Origin: Cytophagales bacterium
GTDB lineage: Bacteria; Bacteroidota; Bacteroidia; Cytophagales; Cyclobacteriaceae
Reading direction: 5' to 3'
DNA length: 17,199 nt
Assembly: GCA_029262935.1 (NCBI GenBank)
Contig: JAJCYK010000254.1
Location: 1 to 17,199, forward strand
This document shows, in pieces, positions 6,750 to 15,369 of this stretch; the stretch's first letter is position 1, and every line of letters begins with the position of its first letter. Both the position numbers and the translations under genes were made by a program. The notes under the pieces were generated by a model. That model saw only the letters and a list, made by a program, of their open reading frames with translations. It made no database searches and was not told the DNA's origin.

Positions 6750-7721
6750 TTACAGAGAGCTGGGACGTCTTTTGAACTTTTCATAAAAAGCATTAGAAAA
6801 GGATCCAACGCTGACATACCCAATCCGGTCGGCCACGACATTTACCGGCAAGCCATCGATAAGCATATCATGAGCACGGTCCAATCGATAGTTTTTTAAA
6901 TACTGGTAAGGAGGCATTCCAAACATTTGTTTAAATCCCACTTTAAGGTCGCACAAATTGATACCTACTTGTTTTGTAAGCTCTATTAATGAAGGAGGTT
7001 GGCTGAAATTATCAATTAAAAGGTTTTTGCACTCTTGAAGTTTTTCTTTCTTAGCAGTGGTTCTTTCCATGCAGGTAGTGCCTGTAAGATGTTCAATCTG
7101 TATGGAAATCAATTCTAAGACCTTGCTTTCTACGAAAAACTGACGACTAAGACCTGTTTGATCAATGTTCAATAAGTCAGTCAGTATTTGTTTTACCTCC
7201 AGGCTCAAAGGGATCGTTTGGTACAAACCCGATTTATTGCCATAAGCGAATACCTTAAAAGCTTCGGGTAGAAGAGCTTGTTCAATATCCAACATGCTTC
7301 GAAACGTGTCCAGTGTAAAGTGTATACTAAAGTGAATATCTTCTCCTTTTTCATACTTCTTATAAGCTTTCAGATCCTCAGCGCTAAATCGATATACGAT
7401 GGAAGTTTCTGTGGGAAGTTCAATTCTTTGGTTGTTTAAAAAATTCATGGAAGTGACCCCTTTCAAGCCATAGGTGAATCCCACTAAATCATAAGCCATG
7501 GGCATTTCCAAAGCATACGAAGTATTCGAAGTAACTTTACTGATATTAAATTGTAAGCCATCCCTGATTGAGATATTGCGCAAGTCATAGGTAAACCACT
7601 CGTGTTCCATAAGAGCGGCAATTTCGGAATGATAAAGTCTTTGATTTATGTCAGGTGCCTGGAACTGTTGATTCTCCTCTATCAATTTCAAGAAATCTGC
7701 AGTATGAACTATATTCTCCAT
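6750..7721 (-). CDS. AraC/XylS-family transcriptional regulator
   Basis: Predicted cytosolic DNA-binding protein of 323 aa. The C-terminal ~95 residues (about 228-323) are an AraC-type double helix-turn-helix. The first HTH spans about 243-268 (SLIELTKQVGINLCDLKVGF) and leads into the linker MFGMPPYQYLKNYRLDRA. The second ends in ADRIGYVSVGSFSNAFYEKF (297-316), the classic signature. The N-terminal ~210 residues would be the sensor or dimerisation part. I recognise no cupin motif there; the overall style resembles PchR-type regulators, but the ligand is unknown. It diverges from an MDR oxidoreductase across 257 bp that contains a repeated 20-bp element, so it probably regulates itself and that gene. 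The stop codon is followed closely by the 12-bp repeat of the next gene. Confidence 0.88.
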   Translation of the reverse strand: MENIVHTADFLKLIEENQQFQAPDINQRLYHSEIAALMEHEWFTYDLRNISIRDGLQFNISKVTSNTSYALEMPMAYDLVGFTYGLKGVTSMNFLNNQRIELPTETSIVYRFSAEDLKAYKKYEKGEDIHFSIHFTLDTFRSMLDIEQALLPEAFKVFAYGNKSGLYQTIPLSLEVKQILTDLLNIDQTGLSRQFFVESKVLELISIQIEHLTGTTCMERTTAKKEKLQECKNLLIDNFSQPPSLIELTKQVGINLCDLKVGFKQMFGMPPYQYLKNYRLDRAHDMLIDGLPVNVVADRIGYVSVGSFSNAFYEKFKRRPSSL

Positions 7722-7750
7722 GGATCACGATTATAGGGTAAAACCTCTTG

Positions 7751-7770
7751 GGAAGAATATAACGAATAAA
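7751..7770. promoter_or_regulatory. Copy 1 of a 20-bp direct repeat, candidate AraC-type operator
   Basis: The sequence ggaagaatataacgaataaa lies 30 bp upstream of the regulator ATG and matches the copy at 7917-7936 at 17 of 20 positions in the same orientation. It contains an internal GAATA repeated 9 bp apart, a spacing suited to the two HTHs of an AraC-type protein. Autoregulation is inferred from position. Confidence 0.45.
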
Positions 7771-7803
7771 GTTGGCCTTCAAAAATGAACGGAAACTGCC
7801 ACT

Positions 7804-7816
7804 GTTAATCGTTAAC
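7804..7816. promoter_or_regulatory. Inverted repeat GTTAA-TCG-TTAAC
   Basis: A perfect 5-3-5 inverted repeat lies between the two 20-bp elements in the regulator/oxidoreductase gap. It is short and AT-rich, so it could be chance. Confidence 0.25.
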
Positions 7817-7916
7817 ATGTCAATACCCCTTAAGCAAGGACGAAATTGTACTTAACAAGAGTAGCTTTTGGAACAGAAAACCACTAATCCTATTTTAGCC
7901 CCTTTTAGAAAATTGT

Positions 7917-7936
7917 GGACGAATATAAAGAATAAC
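7917..7936. promoter_or_regulatory. Copy 2 of a 20-bp direct repeat, candidate AraC-type operator
   Basis: The sequence ggacgaatataaagaataac lies 42 bp upstream of the oxidoreductase ATG and is the partner of the copy at 7751-7770 (17 of 20 identical). The two copies start 166 bp apart, which would allow looping between divergent promoters. Confidence 0.45.
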
Positions 7937-7978
7937 CAACGTATAATAATGCCCCTCTATAACAACGAAATGTAATAC

Positions 7979-8971
7979 ATGGATGAGCCTATAAAAGATC
8001 AGATGAAAGCGCTACTGTTAACAAAATACGGTTCACCTACAGCCCTTAAAGTTCAAGAAATAGCAAAACCCAGTCCCAAGCGAAATGAGGTGTTGATAAA
8101 AATTCACGCTACTGCAGTAAATGATTACGACTGGAGCATGATCAGAGGCAAGCCTTATCTCTACCGATTAATGTTCGGTATTTTGAAACCCAAAAAGCTA
8201 ATACCGGGAATGGAATTGTCCGGAACTATCGAGGCTCTAGGTCCTAATGTGACTTCATTCAAAATCGGGGATGCCGTGTATGGCGATATCTCCGAATACG
8301 GTTTTGGTACTTTTGCGGAATACATATGTATCAATGAACAGGCCGTAATACTAAAGCCTGCAGAAATGAGCTTTGAGGAAGCTGTATCCATCCCGCATGC
8401 TGCCATGTTGGCCGTCCAGGGTTTGCGTGACGTTGGGAAAATTACGCAAGGTCAAAAGGTGCTAATCAATGGCGCGGGCGGCGGCGTAGGAACGTTCGGA
8501 TTGCAAATTGCTAAACTGCACGATGCCGAGGTGACAGGGGTCGATACAGGTGATAAATTAAAGATGATGAAAGACATTGGGTTCGACCATATTATAGATT
8601 ATCAAAAGGAGGATTTTACTAAAAACGGTGTTCATTATGACTTAATCCTTGATGCTAAGACCAATCGCTCCCCGTTTGCCTATGCTCGTTCCTTAAGCCC
8701 AAACGGCACCTACGTTACGGTCGGTGGCAAAATTGGTCGTCTTTTACAAGTCTTGATTTGGAATCTCTGGATTTCAAAGTTCAAGCATAAAAAAGTACGG
8801 CTGGTGGCACTAAAAGCAAATAAGGGACTATCCTATATTAGTGACCTTTTTAGGGAAGGGAAAATTAAATGTATCATAGATGGTCCCTATACTTTAGAGG
8901 AATCAGCAAAGGCCATTCAATATTTTGGAGAGGGAAAACACCAAGGTAAAGTTGTCATTTCTATACAGTAG
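7979..8971 (+). CDS. MDR-superfamily NAD(P)-dependent oxidoreductase (zinc-independent, quinone-oxidoreductase-like)
   Basis: Predicted cytosolic reductase of 330 aa acting on a quinone, enal/enone or alcohol with NAD(P)H. The GroES-like catalytic domain covers about 10-125, with PGMELSGTIEALG (76-88) and GTFAEY (110-115). The Rossmann nucleotide-binding motif GAGGGVG is at 165-171, and a C-terminal HQGKVVISI closes the fold. The zinc-ligand cysteines of classical alcohol dehydrogenases are absent, which places it with the zinc-independent branch. The ATG at 7979 is used; an internal ATG at 8003 (MKALLL) would start right at the domain and is a real alternative. It is divergently paired with an AraC-type regulator. 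The gene is convergent with the DUF4249 operon, with only 10 bp between stop codons and no terminator visible. Confidence 0.85.
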   Translation: MDEPIKDQMKALLLTKYGSPTALKVQEIAKPSPKRNEVLIKIHATAVNDYDWSMIRGKPYLYRLMFGILKPKKLIPGMELSGTIEALGPNVTSFKIGDAVYGDISEYGFGTFAEYICINEQAVILKPAEMSFEEAVSIPHAAMLAVQGLRDVGKITQGQKVLINGAGGGVGTFGLQIAKLHDAEVTGVDTGDKLKMMKDIGFDHIIDYQKEDFTKNGVHYDLILDAKTNRSPFAYARSLSPNGTYVTVGGKIGRLLQVLIWNLWISKFKHKKVRLVALKANKGLSYISDLFREGKIKCIIDGPYTLEESAKAIQYFGEGKHQGKVVISIQ

Positions 8972-8981
8972 GGTTCAAAGC

Positions 8982-10064
8982 TCAATTTGGCCAAAAATCC
9001 GGCTTCACGCGGGTAGCCGGCCATTGTTCACAGTCAATGCATTCAGGAGGTAGGCAAACACCACCACAAAGAATTTCGCCAGGAGTCGATCCCACGTCAT
9101 CTCGGTCCACAAAGACCCTTACTGATGATACCGAAGACACATTGAAATACCCCAGTACAAACTCATCCGGATCTTCTACTGCTCTAATATTACCGTTAAT
9201 CCTAAAGTTTGGGGTTTCGAATATAGTCCCGTTGTTTCCAATTTGATTTTTTACGGCTTGCCAATAATTATGTGAGCGCTCTGAAATAGCATGCTGCTCG
9301 ATTAAAGCACTGTATCCAATATTAAACCTTCGGTCTACTTGTATGGAATATATTTCAAACTCCTTTAACAACTCACCATTAAACCGAGTGTCACTGTCAA
9401 CTTTTAAAAACTGAAAATCGAAATCCGTAGCCCAGCAATCTGCAATGGTCTCCCAACAGGGTCCCCTGGGACAAGCTATAATACAAGTGTCTGGCAGGTT
9501 CCCTAGTGGAGCAAACACTTGATAAGTACCACGATACCGCCAACGATAGTAGTCGTTTTGCTCGGGGTTGTCCTGGATATCTAATTTAAAGAAGATACTT
9601 TTGACGAATCCCGTGGAGGTTTCTGTCACAACTTCCAGGTCTCTTTTTTCAAAGGATCCTTGGATAATCTCTGTGGCAGGCAATAAGGTTTCCGGCAGCG
9701 ATTGATAGCGCTTACCATTTGATAGTACCACTTCTACATGATAAGCAACTCCCGACTTGCCTTTGAAATTCTGGCTGGTTTGATATTTGCCATTTTTTTG
9801 ATCAATCAGATTAGTACGTCCCCCTTGGTTATCCACGATGTCCACTTGAGCACCCTGGACCTCGGATCTGGTTTTTTCAAATAAGGCGTTTTTATTAAAG
9901 CCTGTGGAGAAATCTAAATTTACCACATGAGGACCCGGTTGATCGGTGAGTGATCCTTCTATGATAAGTACGGGTTCTTCACCTAAGCCAATGTCTATTT
10001 GATCGATACAGCTGACTAAACCCAGACAGGCGAACAATAATAATATGTGGTTTTTGCTCTTCAT
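8982..10064 (-). CDS. DUF4249 lipoprotein, third gene of the tandem set
   Basis: Predicted outer-membrane lipoprotein of 360 aa. The signal peptide ends in the lipobox LVSC with C19 as the lipidated residue, followed by IDQIDIG, an acidic start compatible with surface export in Bacteroidota. The body is beta-rich and matches the DUF4249 style: GEEPVLIIEG near the N-terminus, YYRWRYRGTYQVFAP in the middle, and a C-terminal KPDFWPN. Two cysteine clusters stand out: PDTCIIACPRGPCWETIADCW in the middle (C-x3-C-x4-C-x6-C) and CGGVCLPPECIDCEQW at the end. DUF4249 genes usually sit beside a TonB-dependent receptor, suggesting a ligand-capturing partner analogous to SusD; this is inference. It is closest in wording to the first copy at 11197-12270. 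The gap to the preceding copy is 13 nt, so cotranscription is likely. Confidence 0.85.
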   Translation of the reverse strand: MKSKNHILLLFACLGLVSCIDQIDIGLGEEPVLIIEGSLTDQPGPHVVNLDFSTGFNKNALFEKTRSEVQGAQVDIVDNQGGRTNLIDQKNGKYQTSQNFKGKSGVAYHVEVVLSNGKRYQSLPETLLPATEIIQGSFEKRDLEVVTETSTGFVKSIFFKLDIQDNPEQNDYYRWRYRGTYQVFAPLGNLPDTCIIACPRGPCWETIADCWATDFDFQFLKVDSDTRFNGELLKEFEIYSIQVDRRFNIGYSALIEQHAISERSHNYWQAVKNQIGNNGTIFETPNFRINGNIRAVEDPDEFVLGYFNVSSVSSVRVFVDRDDVGSTPGEILCGGVCLPPECIDCEQWPATRVKPDFWPN

Positions 10065-10077
10065 AGGGGTATAGCCA

Positions 10078-11190
10078 TTAATTTGGCCAGAAATAGGGTT
10101 TTATTCCCGTGGCTGGCCATTGTCGGCAATCAACACATTCCGCCGGAATACAATTACCCGCCGAGGGGGTGCATCCTTCACAGGGTATATCCCCAAAGAA
10201 TTCACCAACGTCGGACCGGTCAACAAAGACTCTGGTTGAGGTCACTCCAGAAGCTCCGAAATAACCCAACACGAACTCTTGGGGGTTTTCTACGGATCGC
10301 AGGTTACCTTGAATCTGAAAACTAGGAGCTTCGAAAATACTTCCGGTACTGTTAATCTGATTTTCTAAAGCTTCCCAATAGGTGTACGCGCGCTCAGTTA
10401 ACGCAAATTGTTGTATTAAGGAACTATAACCTATATTGAATTGTCGGTCTAGTGGTGTGGAATATACCTCCATGTTTTGAACTTGCTTCCCGTTTGTCAA
10501 TTGGTCATTACCCGTTTTTAAAAACTGAAAGTCAAAAGCTGTGGCCCAGCAGTCTGCCACTGTTTGCCAGCAAGGGCCTCCGTTTGGACAGGCCACAATG
10601 CAACTATCCGGGCGTGCCCCACAAGGTGCAAAAACCTGATAAGTCCCCTGATAGCGCCAACGATAATAGTCCACTTCCTGAGGATTGTCTTGAAAGTCAA
10701 TTTTAAATACAATTCTATCTTCCGAAGCAGTAGCCCCAGAGGTTAGGATATCTACACTAGTTTTTTCAAAAGCGCCATTAGTGATCTGAGCTGTGGGCAT
10801 AAGGCATTCTGGAAGGGATCGATAGGTTTTACCATCTGATAAATGTACCTCCACATGATAAGATTTCCCTACTTCCCCTTTAAGCGCCCCCCGGGAAAAG
10901 TATATTCCATTTCCTTGGTCTGTTAGGGCCTCTCTTATACCAGCATCATCCACAATTTCTACTAGAGCACCTTCAACCTCCTCCGGGGTATTTTCGAACA
11001 AAGCATTTTTGTTAAATCCGGTGGAAAAGCCCAATTTGACTTGGTGTGGTCCAAATTGATCTGTAATTATGCCGTCCACAATCAATACAGGCTCCTCTCC
11101 TAGCGTCACATCGATTTGATCTATACAGCTAGTTATTACCAAGTAAACCAGTATTATCAACCATGGGGTATTGGGTAATTTTATTTTCAT
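10078..11190 (-). CDS. DUF4249 lipoprotein, second gene of the tandem set
   Basis: Predicted outer-membrane lipoprotein of 370 aa, with the lipobox ITSC (C22) followed by IDQIDVTLG. It shares the DUF4249 layout of its neighbours, including GFNKNALFE, YYRWRYQGTYQVFAP, FNIGYSSLI and the ending KPYFWPN. It is the most diverged of the three. It has extra cysteines (PECLMP, APCGARPDSC) and an enlarged terminal cluster CEGCTPSAGNCIPAECVDC, with five cysteines where the others have four. The different cysteine pattern may mean a different ligand or disulfide arrangement; that is inference. The ATG at 11188-11190 is 6 nt after the stop of the preceding gene, so translation may be coupled. Confidence 0.85.
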   Translation of the reverse strand: MKIKLPNTPWLIILVYLVITSCIDQIDVTLGEEPVLIVDGIITDQFGPHQVKLGFSTGFNKNALFENTPEEVEGALVEIVDDAGIREALTDQGNGIYFSRGALKGEVGKSYHVEVHLSDGKTYRSLPECLMPTAQITNGAFEKTSVDILTSGATASEDRIVFKIDFQDNPQEVDYYRWRYQGTYQVFAPCGARPDSCIVACPNGGPCWQTVADCWATAFDFQFLKTGNDQLTNGKQVQNMEVYSTPLDRQFNIGYSSLIQQFALTERAYTYWEALENQINSTGSIFEAPSFQIQGNLRSVENPQEFVLGYFGASGVTSTRVFVDRSDVGEFFGDIPCEGCTPSAGNCIPAECVDCRQWPATGIKPYFWPN

Positions 11191-11196
11191 AAGATT

Positions 11197-12270
11197 CTAA
11201 TTTGGCCAAAAGTCAGGTTTGAATTGGGTTGCTGGCCACTGTTCACAGTCAATACATGCTGGTGGAATACAAGTCCCACCACATGGAATATCACCAGGTG
11301 TTTTGCCAACATCGCTTCTTGCCACAAAGATCCGGGTAGATGAAACTGCTGATACCCCAAAGTAGCCGATGACGAATTCCTCTGGATCATTTTCGGAACG
11401 GATGTTGCCGTTGATCTGAAAATTTGGAGTTTCGAATATAGAACCGTTGTTGCCTATTTGATTTTTCAAGTTGGACCAATAAGTAAAAGCCCGTTCACTA
11501 AGTGAATGCTGCTCTATCAAGGAACTGTAGCCAATATTAAATTGCCGGTCGACATTGGTGGAATAAACTTCCATGGCGGACACCTGTTTACCAGAAAAAC
11601 CTTCATCGCTGGCAACATTTAAAAATTGAAAATCAAATGCCGTAGCCCAACAATCTGGTATGGTCTCCCAACACACCTCGCACGATACCACACAAGTATC
11701 TGGAAGATCTCCCAGGGGAGCAAAAATCTGATACGTGCCCCGGTAGCGCCACCGATAATAATTGACACTTTCCGGATCATCCTGAAAGTCTATTTTAAAA
11801 AACACTTTACTTATAGTACCAATAGAGGTCTCAGTAGCGAATTCCACCGCTCTTTTTTCAAAAGATCCACTTTGTATCTCAGGTACTGGTACCATCTTTT
11901 CTGGGATAGAAGTATACCCGTTACCATTGTTAAGCAGCACTTCCAAATGATAGGTTTTACCAATCAATCCCTGATATTCCGGTTTGGTTTGATATTTACC
12001 GTTCCGTAATTCTATTAACCTCTCACGCGTACCCTGGTTGTCTACTATTTCAACTACAGCTCCAATCACTTCACTGCGGATCTTTTCGAATATGGCTATC
12101 TTATTGAATCCCGTGGAAAATCTCAGGTTAACGACATGGGGACCAGGTTGGTCGGTTAGCCCTCCATCAATAATCAACACGGGTTCTTCTCCTAAATTGA
12201 CATCTATTTGATCCAAACACCCGAATGCGGTCAACGAAATTAACAGGGATATGATCTTAGTTATCTTCAT
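11197..12270 (-). CDS. DUF4249 lipoprotein, first gene of the tandem set
   Basis: Predicted lipoprotein of 357 aa, first of the three after the receptor. The hydrophobic signal ends in AFGC (C18), a less canonical lipobox than in its neighbours, followed by LDQIDVNLG. The DUF4249 body has GEEPVLIIDG, the segment YYRWRYRGTYQIFAP, the line FNIGYSSLIEQH and the ending KPDFWPN. The middle cysteine cluster is shortened to PDTCVVSCEVCWETIPDCW (C-x3-C-x2-C-x6-C). The final cluster CGGTCIPPACIDCEQW matches the third copy exactly in spacing. It begins 20 nt after the receptor stop codon, so it belongs to the same transcript and may suffer polarity if receptor translation stops early. Confidence 0.85.
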   Translation of the reverse strand: MKITKIISLLISLTAFGCLDQIDVNLGEEPVLIIDGGLTDQPGPHVVNLRFSTGFNKIAIFEKIRSEVIGAVVEIVDNQGTRERLIELRNGKYQTKPEYQGLIGKTYHLEVLLNNGNGYTSIPEKMVPVPEIQSGSFEKRAVEFATETSIGTISKVFFKIDFQDDPESVNYYRWRYRGTYQIFAPLGDLPDTCVVSCEVCWETIPDCWATAFDFQFLNVASDEGFSGKQVSAMEVYSTNVDRQFNIGYSSLIEQHSLSERAFTYWSNLKNQIGNNGSIFETPNFQINGNIRSENDPEEFVIGYFGVSAVSSTRIFVARSDVGKTPGDIPCGGTCIPPACIDCEQWPATQFKPDFWPN

Positions 12271-12290
12271 TTCAAATGAATGAACTAGGT

Positions 12291-14681
12291 TTAGAATTCA
12301 AAATTGAACGTTACCGTAGGGAAAGCCGTACCTAACACCGCCAGCCGAAATGCACTGGGAGGAATCCCCAGGTTGTTCTTAAAGAACACGGAATAGGCGT
12401 TTCTACGGGCGTATAGATTGTACACCCCCAGAGTCCAGCTAAATCGCCAGTTTCTATCTACCCGTGGTAGTGTCTTTATCGTCATAGACAAATCCAGCCG
12501 ATGGTAGTCTGGAATGCGTTCCTGGTTTCTCAAAGAATAATTTGCAATCCCTGTCAAATTTGAAACGCGCAACAAGGACAATGGAGCAGTGACCGGCCGG
12601 CCTGTACTATAAGTGAAATTGGTGCCAAATGTTACCACATGGCTGGCCTTGTAGTTGAGCGCAAAAGTGAAATCGTGAGGTTTGTCGTAGTTGGCGGGAT
12701 ACTGCTGACCAAAATTAATCTCTTCGTCTTCAAATTCCCCATCTATGGTGCGAAAGGTGCGTGAGAAATCATAACTTATCCAACCAGTAAGTCTACCGGC
12801 TTTTTTATTGATGAACATTTCGATACCATAGGCCTCTGAAGTACCAGAAATTAGGTCCGCCTCAATATTGTCGTTTAGCAACAAAACGGCTCCATTCTTA
12901 AAATCCACAATATCATTGCCACTTTTATAATAAGCTTCCACGGAGGTCTCAATGGTGTTGTCTTTAAAATTTCTAAAATAACCCAATGAGTATTGATCAC
13001 TAGTTTCTGGAGCTATGTAGCGGTTGCTGGTCTTCCAAAAGTCTGTAGGAGTAATGGCGGCCGTATTGGATATAAGATGCAAATACTGCCTGGACCGGTT
13101 AAAACTGGCCTTAATAGCACTAGCCGCATTTATTTTGTAATTCAAAGTGACTCTTGGTTCGAAACCGTTGTATGTGGCAATTTTGTCACCTTTTTCGTAG
13201 AAGACCGTGTCTATGATGTTTCTGGAATTTCTAGATCCCCCTTCGTCGTAGATAAAATCACTACCTTCTCCAAAATTGTTAAACAAAGAAAACCTTAGAC
13301 CGGCTTTAATTGAAAATGCATCGGAGAAGTGGTACTCATCTTCTACAAATATTGAGGTTTCTAAGGATTTTTCGTCCTCAATGTTTTTGATGGATACTCC
13401 TGATTCTGGGCTCAGTGGTCGTTGTTCACCAGGTTTAAAATGATAATAGATCCCTTCAACTCCCGCATTAAACAGGTTCCTTTCGTTGATGTCATACTCA
13501 AACAGCAATTTTAAGGTTTGATATCCTATTTCGGAGTTTACCTCAAAAGAATTTAGTCCTTTTTCATCCTCAATGTCATAACGGTATTTGCCGGATACCA
13601 CGTTAACATCGAGCCCCATATCCTCGTTAATCACACTTTTCCAATTCAAAACATGATTGGTAGTGTGCCACTTGAAAGTGGTGTCAGAAGCAAATCTGAA
13701 ACTATCGTTGCTGTTATATCCAGAATAGGAAAGCTTGTTGTTTTCATTGAGTTGATAGGTCAATTTTAGATTGACATCGTTGAATGAAGCCGCGCTTTTC
13801 CTCACGTTCAGATCCTTGGCCGCTTGCAAAAGCCAATCGGAATAGGAAAGTCGGCCACCCACTATAAAGGACAGCTTATTTTTTATGATAGGACCACTAA
13901 CCGCCAAATTTCCGGATATCAATCCAATACCCCCAGATATTTTGAAGTCCTGATAGTTCCCTTCCTTTAAGTTCACATTCAATACTGAAGACAATCGACC
14001 TCCGTATTGCGCCGGAGCAGCACCTTTATAGAGGGTGACGTTGTCTACCATAGCAGGGTTGAAAACGGAGAAAAATCCAAAGACATGGGATGGATTGAAA
14101 ATGATTCCGCCATCCTGAAGGATCAAATTTTGATCGACACCCCCTCCTCTGACATTAAAACCTCCAGCCCCCTCACCTACCGTGGAAACCCCAGGGAGTA
14201 GCAATAAACTCTTTACTATGTCAATTTCTCCCAGGAATGAGGGCAAAGTGCTTATGGTTTCAATGGACAGGGTATTTCTGCCCACTTCCAGGCTTTCCAC
14301 GTTAACGTTTTCCTTTTCACTATAAACCGTAACACTTTCTAGATTGCGGGTACTTTCTTTCATTTCGCTGTTCAGCACCTGGTCCTCAATGAGATCGATA
14401 TGCAAGGTTTGAGTTTCCAAATCTACGCGACTAAACCTGACTGAAAAAGTGCCTTATACTACCTCTAAATCGTAGTACCCTTCTTCGTTGGTGGTCGTGC
14501 CTGTTTTTAGGCATTCCATATACACATTTACATTGGATAGTGGCAATCCGGTAAATTTGTTTTTGATCTGCCCTGATAGTTTGGAGCGTAAGTTTTGCTG
14601 TGCTTGCGCGGGCACAAGAACAACCGCCAATAAAACCACCAAAATCCACCTCAATAGTTTATAAGGAATAGATATACTCAT
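12291..14681 (-). pseudogene. TonB-dependent receptor interrupted by one in-frame stop codon
   Basis: The full frame from the ATG at 14679-14681 to the stop at 12291 encodes a TonB-dependent outer-membrane receptor of about 796 codons. Residues 1-28 are a signal peptide (LVVLLAVVLVPAQAQ). Residues about 33-100 are a carboxypeptidase-regulatory-like beta-sandwich. The plug follows, with GGFNVRGGGVDQN and LQDGGIIFNPSHVFG, then KGAAPAQYGGRLSSVLNV. The rest is a 22-strand-type barrel ending in the aromatic VTFNFEF typical of outer-membrane insertion. Codon 76 (14454-14456) is TAA. The reading frame is the same on both sides, and the residues after it, GTFSVRFSRVDLETQTL, complete the missing beta-strands of the first domain. 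This is a single-codon nonsense change rather than a frameshift or two genes. The next in-frame starts (TTG at 14420, ATG at 14363) have no signal peptide. The alternatives are a sequencing error or suppressed readthrough. Confidence 0.85.
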
Positions 14682-14939
14682 TGACTTAAAGTTTCTTCAT
14701 AGTTGCTAGTATTCTCCAGTTAATCTCGACAAGGTACAAAGCCTCAAACTCATCGAAATGCCCCAATTTGGTTGATAATTAAACTTATTTAACGAGTTGC
14801 CTAAGCCATGACTTGTGGGCTTTTGACCAATCTTGGTAGTATTCCACATGTTGGGGTCATTGGATTTTTTGGATTTCGTCATGCAGAAATTTGGGGCATG
14901 GAAAAACTTTGTATTTTTAGCAAAAAATCACCTTTTGAA
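14682..14939. other. Divergent intergenic region, receptor operon / VOC gene
   Basis: 258 bases lie between the divergent receptor and VOC genes. An open frame continues upstream from the VOC start to 14808, but its residues do not resemble the family and a likely promoter lies within it, so I treat it as non-coding. I saw no convincing promoter for the receptor operon on the minus strand and no strong palindrome. Confidence 0.4.
14891..14919 (+). promoter_or_regulatory. Candidate Bacteroidota promoter for the VOC-sulfatase unit
   Basis: A TTG at 14891-14893 and TATTTTTA at 14912-14919 (one mismatch to TAnnTTTG) are separated by 18 bases, within the usual -33/-7 spacing of Bacteroidota. Transcription would begin around 14925, just upstream of the ATG at 14940, which supports that start. 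Confidence 0.4.
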
Positions 14940-15359
14940 ATGAAGAAACTAAACCCTTTTCATCTGGCCATTCCCGTAAACGATTTGGCTGCTTGTCGCG
15001 AGTTTTATGGACAAGTGTTAAAATGCCCAGAAGGTAGAAGCAGTGACCAATGGGTGGACTTCGATTTGTTTGGCCATCAATTAGTGATCCATGAGACCGG
15101 CTCTCCTGCTGCACAAGAATCAAATCCTGTGGACGGACATGCGGTACCCATTCCTCATTTTGGCGTGGTATTGGATTGGGAAGATTGGACAAATCTATCA
15201 AACCATCTTCAATCGTTAGCCATCGATTTCATAATTAAACCTTATATCAGATTTCCAGGTCAAATAGGTGAACAAGCAACCATGTTCTTTCTTGACCCCT
15301 CTGGTAATGCATTGGAATTCAAAGCCTTTAAAAGCATGGATCAGTTATTTGCCAAATAA
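14940..15359 (+). CDS. VOC-superfamily (glyoxalase/dioxygenase fold) protein
   Basis: Predicted cytosolic protein of 139 aa with paired beta-alpha-beta-beta-beta modules. The first module opens with [10 protein letters not shown] and [13 protein letters not shown] (residues 7-32). The second has HFGVVLDW (73-80) and closes with [16 protein letters not shown] (115-130). Probable metal ligands are H8, H73 and E126, as in this fold; a fourth could be H46 or H51. Members are metal-dependent isomerases, dioxygenases or antibiotic-modifying proteins, and the reaction cannot be told here. The ATG at 14940 is chosen because it begins directly at the domain and follows a plausible promoter; an upstream in-frame ATG at 14808 adds 44 residues unlike the family. 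The sulfatase gene starts 10 nt after its stop, so the two are probably cotranscribed. Confidence 0.85.
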   Translation: MKKLNPFHLAIPVNDLAACREFYGQVLKCPEGRSSDQWVDFDLFGHQLVIHETGSPAAQESNPVDGHAVPIPHFGVVLDWEDWTNLSNHLQSLAIDFIIKPYIRFPGQIGEQATMFFLDPSGNALEFKAFKSMDQLFAK

Positions 15360-15369
15360 ATTCAATGCT

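Noticed and set aside
12291..14420. Treating the receptor as a separate 709-residue gene starting at a TTG
   Set aside because: The TTG is only the first possible start after the in-frame TAA. The product would lack a signal peptide and could not reach the outer membrane, while the upstream fragment in the same frame supplies one.
14431..14649. 72-residue frame overlapping the receptor N-terminus
   Set aside because: It is in a different frame from the clear signal peptide and regulatory domain, with composition unlike a real protein; it is a shadow frame.
14808..14939. N-terminal 44-residue extension of the VOC protein
   Set aside because: It precedes the conserved fold, shows no family resemblance, and contains the best promoter candidate for the gene.
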